5,174 nucleotides of DNA from NCBI GenBank assembly GCA_902766305.1, contig CACXDE010000212.1, positions 1 through 5,174 of the forward strand, written 5' to 3'. Position numbers and translations under genes: made by a program. Origin of the DNA: an uncultured Ruminococcus sp. (GTDB lineage Bacteria; Bacillota; Clostridia; Oscillospirales; Acutalibacteraceae). This document shows positions 1-5,174 of the stretch, one piece after another (the first letter of the stretch is position 1; every line of letters begins with the position of its first letter). The notes below the pieces were generated by a model, which saw only the letters and a list, made by a program, of their open reading frames with translations, did not search any database and was not told the origin of the DNA.

Positions 1-1065
1 ACAGGGGAAGATTTCTACTCTTATACGGATACGGATGAAATCTCTCGCCTATTGATAGGATATGCACCCTATGGCCGTTCGATTACAGACGGAATGTGGC
101 AGTCTGTATATTATATGCGGCTTATCTGTTATAGGATGGCACAATTTGCCGAGGACAATTATAAAGAGCTTTGTGAGAGAGGCTTTGATGGTAGTTTAGA
201 TGACTATAAGGAGATGTTGTTTAACTACTGGATTGAGCTGGTTTATAACAACCGTAAGAGCGATGTTGTTGATCTAGCCAATGCTTTTCAAAATCAGGGA
301 AACAACTTGCTTGAGGCCCAAGGAGTTCCTAGATTTGTCTCACAGCAGATGACAAGTGATGAGGACTTTCAAACAGTCCGAAAGACCTTGTTTGATATTC
401 AGGCGAACCATAAAAATGTTGACAGCACAAACCTTATTCTTGCTACAAAGACGATATCACACGGTGTTGATGAAGATTCGTTTAATCTTATGTATTTCTT
501 TGGCATGCCTAATAACAACGCAGAATATATCCAAGCGTATTCGCGCGTTGGAAGAAAGTACGCAGGAATAGTGGTTGACATCATCCGGTTGATGCGAATT
601 CGAGATAGATCTTATTTAAAGAATTTTATGGTCTTCCATCAGAATAAAGATGATCTTGTAGAGTCTGTTCCTGTGAATCGCTGGGCAAAAAATGCGATTT
701 ATAGTACTTTACCTGGAATGCTGTCTGGGTTAATAATGCAGTTCTATACTGTGAAATCAAATACGGATGATTTCTATCATGCGTATAAGGTTAAGAAATT
801 GTTAATGAATGGGGCGATCGATATTGATGAAGTGGTGTCTATTCTCGTGAACATATATGGATGCAACAGTCAAGAGAAGCTATCAGAAGGATATAAAGAA
901 ATAATAGAGCATGAAACAAAAGCAATTTTGAACGGCATTAAAAACAACGATTTCAATAAGGATGTTTTCTTCTCAGAGGCTATAGGACAGTTTTCAAAAG
1001 GGAAGAAAAAGCCAATGAGAAGCTTACGTGACACTGAAGAAACAATTGAAATTGAGATAAGGTAA
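1..1065 (+). CDS. drmA: DrmA-like SF2 helicase, C-terminal part (5' end outside window)
   Basis: This is the C-terminal 354 residues of a superfamily 2 helicase of the DISARM DrmA type. The frame is open from base 1 with no stop, so the true start lies upstream; the TTG at 52 is not a start. Residue numbers count from base 1. A motif IV-like segment (IELVYNNRKSD, 78-88) is followed by a Ser/Thr-rich linker near 118-130. Motif V is ATKTISHGVD (148-157) and motif VI is YIQAYSRVGRK (176-186) with its arginine finger. RDRS (201-204) and the tail PMRSLRD (338-344) also resemble DrmA. Walker A and DEAH-type motifs should lie in the missing half. In known DISARM, DrmA pairs with DrmB to bind and move on DNA; the drmB-like gene 4 nt downstream supports this. 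The alternative is a helicase from another DUF1998-linked system such as Druantia. Confidence 0.85.
   Translation, partial: TGEDFYSYTDTDEISRLLIGYAPYGRSITDGMWQSVYYMRLICYRMAQFAEDNYKELCERGFDGSLDDYKEMLFNYWIELVYNNRKSDVVDLANAFQNQGNNLLEAQGVPRFVSQQMTSDEDFQTVRKTLFDIQANHKNVDSTNLILATKTISHGVDEDSFNLMYFFGMPNNNAEYIQAYSRVGRKYAGIVVDIIRLMRIRDRSYLKNFMVFHQNKDDLVESVPVNRWAKNAIYSTLPGMLSGLIMQFYTVKSNTDDFYHAYKVKKLLMNGAIDIDEVVSILVNIYGCNSQEKLSEGYKEIIEHETKAILNGIKNNDFNKDVFFSEAIGQFSKGKKKPMRSLRDTEETIEIEIR
1059..1063 (+). promoter_or_regulatory. Ribosome binding site of the drmB-like gene
   Basis: AAGGT lies inside the last codons and stop of the drmA-like gene, 6 nt before the ATG at 1070. It is a short, weak Shine-Dalgarno match. 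With a gap of only 4 nt between the genes, translation is probably coupled to the upstream gene. Confidence 0.45.
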
Positions 1066-1069
1066 TATC

Positions 1070-2974
1070 ATGGAAAGAAGTAAGAATCAAGCAGTATATA
1101 GATATCTCCCTGGGATGTGGGTTTCAGATAATTCAGACGCAGGAAGACCGATAACAGCAGTTATCGATAACTGGAACTGGCGTGATATGGAGGGGATCTA
1201 TGAGAAATTCATTGTTGGTGAGATAAAACGCCAGATCCGGATGTTTGAAGATAGGGGAGGAGACATTACCTCATATGATATTTCTCCAAATGTCCGTTCT
1301 CTAAGAATTGTCGAAGCAGCTGAGAGAGAAGGCGTTGCTGACATTCGAGGAACAATTTCACCTCTTGTGTTTTATTGTAGTTCTTGTGGACACGTTTTTT
1401 CTCTCAAAAGTGCTGCAGAAGTAGATAAATCCATTTGGCAATGTAAGAGTTGTGGTAAGTATTCTGTTAAGCAACTTCAGATGGCGTATGCATGTGAATG
1501 CGGTCATGCTGAACCTATTCGAATTCCATTTGTAAGAGGTGTCGATCAGTTTAAATACAGGCCAAATGAAACTTCATACAAGATGTTCTATAGAGATGGT
1601 AAGGCCGAAAAAACAGCGGAGTTTATGCTTACTTGCCCCACATGCGGTTATAGACTTTATCCAGATAATGCTATTGCAAACAGAAATTTTCGTCCTTTTA
1701 CTTTAAGGATAATAAATCTCGTTGACCGTCGAAGCGGACAGTTTTATGAAAAGGGAATAGAAGCACAAAAAGTCGTTGCTGCTCGTTGGTTTAATCAGAT
1801 TTCACCTGAAGCTTATGACGATATGCTAGATAATATTGAACTTGCTTTCAGCGACGAATTTCGTACAGATGCACGTCGGCGCGAAGTTGAAGCACAAGTA
1901 AGAGGACTGATAGAAATAGGGCTTGTTCAGGAAGATCAATTTGATATTGCAGTTGCCCAAATGTTAGGTTCTGCAACAAGTGATCGCGGAGTGGAAAAAT
2001 ATGTTGTCGCATGCGACAATCTCTTTTCAAAAAAGAAAGCAGCGAGCAACGAAAAATATGAACAGTGGATTAGTAGCTTTGCTTATAAACTGATGCAATA
2101 TGACACTTTAAAAGATGCAAAGCATATTATTAGTCTTAATGAGGCAATTCAACGTGAACTTGACATGGAATTCATAGATGATCCTGAAGAGGTCTATTCT
2201 TTGAACAAAAAACTTGGCGTTGAAAGCATGCAAGTTACTTGTGATGTTCAAATCGTTAATTGCACATACGGATATTGCCGCAGATCAATTGATCCATACA
2301 AAAAGACAAACAAGAATTGCCGGCTCAAGTTAAACGCTTTTGGAAAAGATAAAGATGGAGTTGCGAATCTTGTTTATGGAGCAAAGCTTGATACAGAAGG
2401 TGTTCTTTTTGAAATTAGTCAAAAGAGGATCATAGAATGGCTTTACAAAAACAAAATTATTACTGAAGAACAACTGCCAGATCTAGGCGACGATCTTTCT
2501 GTCAAAAAGTGGTTTGCAGAGTATGTTCACAGCGACTCCATCTCCATGTATGGTGATGTGCTTGAAGGAGAACAGATTACACAAAACGTCTTCTCCCTTC
2601 TCCACTCAATCTCACATGCATTTATCAAAACGGCAGGAGAACTTAGCGGGTTATCAAGTAATTCACTAATGGAAATTATCCTTGTCGAAACTGCAAGCGT
2701 CTTCATTTATGCTCAGTCTGGTCAAGGACTAACATTAGGAGCTTTGTCCGGGATGATTGAAGCAAACTATGTAGGGTTCCTTAAAAAGGCATATGCGGAT
2801 AATCGTAATTGTGTGTTCGATCCTATATGTACTGATCGAGATGACACAGCATGTAGTGCATGCTTGATAATTCCGGAAGTATCCTGTAATTATTTCAATT
2901 CTCAACTTGGAAGAAAGTATCTTTACTCTATTGAAGGAATAGAATCACCGATCATCGGGTTTTGGGAGATGTAA
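1070..2974 (+). CDS. drmB: DrmB-like DUF1998 protein
   Basis: A complete 634-residue protein, near the usual DrmB size. ATG 1070 is chosen because it follows the upstream stop by 4 nt and has an AAGG before it. The N-terminal half carries paired cysteines typical of zinc ribbons: C103/C106 with C125/C128, and C142/C144 with C189/C192. The segment CTYGYCRRS (398-406) aligns with the conserved GF/YxR stretch of DrmB proteins. The C-terminal DUF1998 domain spans about 500-615. It starts with LLHSISHAFIK (510-520) and ends in a cysteine cluster (C581, C587, C595, C598, C606). In DISARM, DrmB has no enzymatic activity of its own that is well established; it forms a heterodimer with DrmA and contributes to DNA binding. 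No membrane segment or signal peptide is seen, so it should be cytoplasmic. Identity as a DUF1998 protein is firm; the DrmB assignment rests on length, Cys pattern and the drmA-like neighbour. Confidence 0.88.
   Translation: MERSKNQAVYRYLPGMWVSDNSDAGRPITAVIDNWNWRDMEGIYEKFIVGEIKRQIRMFEDRGGDITSYDISPNVRSLRIVEAAEREGVADIRGTISPLVFYCSSCGHVFSLKSAAEVDKSIWQCKSCGKYSVKQLQMAYACECGHAEPIRIPFVRGVDQFKYRPNETSYKMFYRDGKAEKTAEFMLTCPTCGYRLYPDNAIANRNFRPFTLRIINLVDRRSGQFYEKGIEAQKVVAARWFNQISPEAYDDMLDNIELAFSDEFRTDARRREVEAQVRGLIEIGLVQEDQFDIAVAQMLGSATSDRGVEKYVVACDNLFSKKKAASNEKYEQWISSFAYKLMQYDTLKDAKHIISLNEAIQRELDMEFIDDPEEVYSLNKKLGVESMQVTCDVQIVNCTYGYCRRSIDPYKKTNKNCRLKLNAFGKDKDGVANLVYGAKLDTEGVLFEISQKRIIEWLYKNKIITEEQLPDLGDDLSVKKWFAEYVHSDSISMYGDVLEGEQITQNVFSLLHSISHAFIKTAGELSGLSSNSLMEIILVETASVFIYAQSGQGLTLGALSGMIEANYVGFLKKAYADNRNCVFDPICTDRDDTACSACLIIPEVSCNYFNSQLGRKYLYSIEGIESPIIGFWEM
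2004..2019 (+). repeat. 16-bp perfect palindrome inside drmB-like gene
   Basis: TTGTCGCATGCGACAA is identical to its own reverse complement. It lies fully inside the coding sequence and encodes parts of Val-Val-Ala-Cys-Asp-Asn (residues 312-317). No protein-binding role is known to me, and it may be chance. Confidence 0.35.
2964..2968 (+). promoter_or_regulatory. Ribosome binding site deciding the start of the NERD-helicase gene
   Basis: GGGAG sits 8 nt before ATG 2977, within the final codons of the drmB-like gene. This spacing favours ATG 2977 over the in-frame TTG at 2962, which overlaps the GGGAG itself, and over ATG 2986. Confidence 0.6.
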
Positions 2975-2976
2975 AA

Positions 2977-4566
2977 ATGGCAACCATGTATCCTAATGAC
3001 TTATCTCAGTATATGCCTACAGATTCTGAACGTATTGTATATCAGGAGTTAAAAAAGCAACTACCAGATAGCTTTAGTGTATTCTACTCTGTAAAGTGGT
3101 CTACATATGAGCATGGCCGACTTGTTAAATCCGAGGCAGATTTTGTCGTAGAGAGTCCTGATCATGGGTATCTATGCTTAGAAGTAAAAGGCGGAAGCGG
3201 TGTGCGTATAGAAGGGGACACATGGTTTCTTAAAGATAATGTATATGGAGAACGACGGTTATACATCTCTCCTTATGATCAGGCGGAGAAAAGCATGTAT
3301 TATTTCCGAAACTGTTTTTCAAATCGATATAACACCTCGTATAGAGGGGTGTTTGGAGCAGGTGCGGTATTCCCTTTTTATGCAGTTGGTGACGAGGTTC
3401 ATCTCAGCGATAGGGAGAAAGACTCCACCATTGATTGTAGAGATATGAACGACCTATATAGAAGGATTAAAAGACTGTTCCGCATGTGGAGCGGAGCTTC
3501 ATATGGTCGTCGTTTTTATCCCCAGAGCCAACATGATGCTTTTTTAGAACTTATCCGCGAAAGAATAGCCATCTCAGCCGCAGCTGGGGCATTGGTTCGG
3601 TATAAAGAAAGCCAACTTGGCGTGATCAACAGAGTTCAGGATAATTATCTTTATTTCTTGAGTAATGTTCGGCAGTTTTATATTCGAGGCGGTGCGGGAA
3701 CAGGAAAGACATGGATCGCCATGAAAATGGCAAAAGAAGAAGCAAAAGAAACGGGAAGGCATGTGTTATTCTTATGCCAGTCGCCTCGGTTAGCAAGCTT
3801 TGTTAACAGCATGATTGGTGAGATGGTAACCGTTTTAGATACTTATTCGCTGTTTAGCAAAGTTGTTGATGACTTTGAGGAGCTACAAGGCCCCTACTAT
3901 TCAGGAATAATCAATAAACTGAAGCCAAACATCAGTCGCTTTGATGCAATTTTTGTTGATGAAGCTCAGGATTTTACCGAAGAATGGGCGACATTTGTTC
4001 GAAGCCTTCTTGTTGATCCGCAGCATTCCCGATTAGGAATCTTTTATGATGACGTTCAAGTTCTTAGGGAAGATAGTTTTGGTAGTGCTTTTGGAATTAC
4101 ATCCAAGCCGTTTCTTCTTAGGGAAAACATACGAAACACTGCCAATATTTATAAGTGGACAGCAGAAAAAACTCAGCTTTGGACGGATGTAGTTGCAAAT
4201 CCCGTTGAAGGTCCAACACCACAAACGGAGGTAATAAACGATTTTGGGCAAATGATCCATTATTTAGAAATCTTTTTCCGTCGTTATCTTGATGAAGAAC
4301 ATCTTCCAAATAGTTCACTTGCTGTTATTGTTGATGATGTTGATGAATTTATGAATTCCTTTTCTGACGGGATTGCAATGTGGAGATTTGTCCGCAAGCA
4401 AGTGGAACAGGATAATGAGATATGTGTCTATTCTGTAGCGGAGATTAAAGGACTGGAAGCAGACATGGTTCTTTATATCCATGGAAGAAAAGCTTCTGAA
4501 AATGAGAACTATATTGCTTATACTCGCGCAAAATACTATTTAATTGAACTCGAGAGGAATTACTAA
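2977..4566 (+). CDS. NERD domain-SF1 (UvrD/Rep-like) helicase fusion
   Basis: A 529-residue cytoplasmic protein starting at ATG 2977, 2 nt after the drmB-like stop; the longer frame from TTG 2962 adds only five residues. The N-terminal NERD domain (about 15-110) shows E18, then SEADFVVES with E53 and D55, and LEVKGG with E69 and K71. This is the D...ExK arrangement of PD-(D/E)XK-related nucleases. The helicase part begins near 220: possible Q-motif Q221, Walker A GGAGTGKT (238-245) and Walker B/motif II IFVDEAQDF (325-333). Motif III is IFYDDVQVL (355-363), followed by LRENIRNTANI (381-391), VYSVAEIKGLEADMVLY (484-500) and IAYTRAKYYLIEL (513-525). These are SF1A hallmarks, but the core is short (about 310 residues), so the large 1B/2B insertions of UvrD appear absent or reduced. 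Likely role: ATP-driven DNA translocation or unwinding coupled to nucleolytic attack. Nuclease activity is inferred from motifs only. It occupies the slot where DISARM usually has drmC. Confidence 0.9.
   Translation: MATMYPNDLSQYMPTDSERIVYQELKKQLPDSFSVFYSVKWSTYEHGRLVKSEADFVVESPDHGYLCLEVKGGSGVRIEGDTWFLKDNVYGERRLYISPYDQAEKSMYYFRNCFSNRYNTSYRGVFGAGAVFPFYAVGDEVHLSDREKDSTIDCRDMNDLYRRIKRLFRMWSGASYGRRFYPQSQHDAFLELIRERIAISAAAGALVRYKESQLGVINRVQDNYLYFLSNVRQFYIRGGAGTGKTWIAMKMAKEEAKETGRHVLFLCQSPRLASFVNSMIGEMVTVLDTYSLFSKVVDDFEELQGPYYSGIINKLKPNISRFDAIFVDEAQDFTEEWATFVRSLLVDPQHSRLGIFYDDVQVLREDSFGSAFGITSKPFLLRENIRNTANIYKWTAEKTQLWTDVVANPVEGPTPQTEVINDFGQMIHYLEIFFRRYLDEEHLPNSSLAVIVDDVDEFMNSFSDGIAMWRFVRKQVEQDNEICVYSVAEIKGLEADMVLYIHGRKASENENYIAYTRAKYYLIELERNY
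4552..4558 (+). promoter_or_regulatory. Ribosome binding site of the methylase gene
   Basis: GAGAGGA lies 7 nt before ATG 4566, inside the last codons of the NERD-helicase gene. The following stop and start overlap as TAATG, so re-initiation by terminating ribosomes is likely and would fix the methylase to helicase ratio. Confidence 0.55.
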
Positions 4567-5174
4567 TGGCTCGTATTACTTCTTTTATTCGTTGGGCAGG
4601 AGGCAAATCATGGCTCGTTCCATTTGTTCAGGATCTAGTTTCTGACCTTCACTATATTAATTATCATGAGCCTTTTATGGGCGGCGCATCTGTGTTTTTT
4701 TCACTTGATGAACCCGGGAAAAGCTATCTGTCTGATATGAATGCAGAATTGATTAATGCATTTACTGCTGTAAGAGATAATCCGAAGAGAGTGCTCCATT
4801 ATTTATCACAATATGAAAATGATGAAACAAGCTATTATCTCATAAGAAGCAGTGAACCACGAGGGAAGTATCAGAAGGCAGCTCGGTTTTTATATCTAAA
4901 CGCATATTCGTTTAATGGCCTTTATCGTGTCAATAAGCAAGGGAAATACAATGTTCCCTATGGTCATAGAACGAACATTTCAATTGACTATGACAGAATA
5001 CTTCGAGTTAGTGAGAGGTTAAAGAATGTTGAACTATCGGTTCAGGATTTTTCAGCTTCCAAAGCAAATATTAAGCGAGGAGATTTAGTGTTTTTGGATC
5101 CGCCGTATGTTGTGCCAAAGGAGTCTCCAGAGGTGTTCATCAAGTATAATCAAACTCTATTTTCTTTGGATGAT
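4566..5174 (+). CDS. Dam-like D12-class adenine-N6 DNA methyltransferase, 5' part (3' end outside window)
   Basis: The first 203 residues of a methyltransferase that would transfer a methyl group from S-adenosylmethionine to adenine N6 in a specific DNA site. The frame stays open to the last base. ATG 4566 shares its A with the upstream TAA stop. Motifs run in the Dam/M.DpnII/M.EcoRV (class alpha, D12) order. RWAGGKSW (9-16) is the motif X/N-terminal SAM signature and EPFMGGASVFF (35-45) is motif I. SDMNAELI (56-63) has the Asp-x-Asn pair that follows motif I. LYLNAYSFNGLYRVN (109-123) leads to YNVPYG (128-133), a family hallmark. The catalytic motif IV is DPPY (178-181). Dam-family enzymes are about 270-300 residues, so about one third is missing. 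The target site cannot be read from the sequence; GATC is possible but unproven. In context it probably protects host DNA from the adjacent system. It is much smaller than, and of a different family from, the class 1 DISARM methylase DrmMI. Confidence 0.92.
   Translation, partial: MARITSFIRWAGGKSWLVPFVQDLVSDLHYINYHEPFMGGASVFFSLDEPGKSYLSDMNAELINAFTAVRDNPKRVLHYLSQYENDETSYYLIRSSEPRGKYQKAARFLYLNAYSFNGLYRVNKQGKYNVPYGHRTNISIDYDRILRVSERLKNVELSVQDFSASKANIKRGDLVFLDPPYVVPKESPEVFIKYNQTLFSLDD

Noticed and set aside
356..571. Possible small + strand gene in another frame
   Set aside because: It lies over conserved helicase motifs V and VI of the drmA-like frame, has no ribosome binding site of note and no recognisable domain.
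52..1065. A complete gene starting at TTG 52
   Set aside because: The frame is open back to base 1, and the product lacks the first helicase half (Walker A, DEAH-type motif), so this is the tail of a longer gene.
1848..2030. Possible antisense small gene within drmB
   Set aside because: Wholly inside a well supported coding region on the other strand, short, and without recognisable features.
1..2974. Druantia or another DUF1998-linked system instead of DISARM
   Set aside because: Druantia type DruE fuses helicase and DUF1998 in one very large protein. Here they are separate genes of DrmA/DrmB type in the DISARM order.
2962..2976. TTG 2962 as the start of the NERD-helicase
   Set aside because: It overlaps the GGGAG that serves ATG 2977 and lies inside the drmB-like gene; no better ribosome binding site precedes it.
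3331..3352. Imperfect inverted repeat AACACC...GGTGTT as a terminator
   Set aside because: The stem is only 6 bp with a 10-nt loop, has no T-run after it, and lies inside the coding sequence.
3574..4318. Several overlapping antisense open frames within the NERD-helicase gene
   Set aside because: They mirror the Walker A to motif IV region of the real gene, overlap one another and show no protein family features.
1..5174. CRISPR array, tRNA, rRNA, insertion sequence or attachment site
   Set aside because: No spaced direct repeats, RNA gene signatures, transposase motifs or terminal inverted repeats were seen; coding sequence fills the window.

Overview
The window looks like part of a bacterial anti-phage defence island from a low-GC genome. 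By eye it is roughly 40% G+C, with TAA stops and purine-rich ribosome binding sites. A Bacillota (Firmicutes) host is plausible, but that is a weak inference. There is essentially no non-coding DNA: four genes on the + strand fill it end to end, with gaps of 4 and 2 nt and one 1-nt overlap, so they are very probably one operon. Both ends of the window cut through genes, and no promoter or terminator is visible.

Layout: (1) bases 1-1065 encode the C-terminal 354 residues of a DrmA-type SF2 helicase, with its helicase motifs IV-VI; the N-terminal half lies upstream. (2) Bases 1070-2974 encode a complete DrmB-like protein: N-terminal Cys-rich zinc ribbons plus a C-terminal DUF1998 domain with its cysteine cluster. 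(3) Bases 2977-4566 encode a fusion of an N-terminal NERD (nuclease-related) domain and a compact UvrD/Rep-like SF1 helicase. (4) Bases 4566-5174 encode the first 203 residues of a Dam-like (D12 class) adenine-N6 DNA methyltransferase, cut by the window end.

DrmA followed by DrmB is the core of DISARM, where the two proteins form a complex that engages DNA. The remainder does not match the two classical layouts. Class 1 is drmD-drmMI-drmA-drmB-drmC. Class 2 is drmE-drmA-drmB-drmC-drmMII. Here a NERD-SF1 helicase occupies the place of the phospholipase-D-like nuclease DrmC. A small Dam-like adenine methylase stands where class 2 carries its cytosine methylase. The working model is a DISARM-related system in which the methylase marks self DNA, DrmAB recognises or loads on foreign DNA, and the NERD-helicase unwinds and possibly cuts it. 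The gene identities are well supported by motifs; that the four work as one system is inferred from operon structure.
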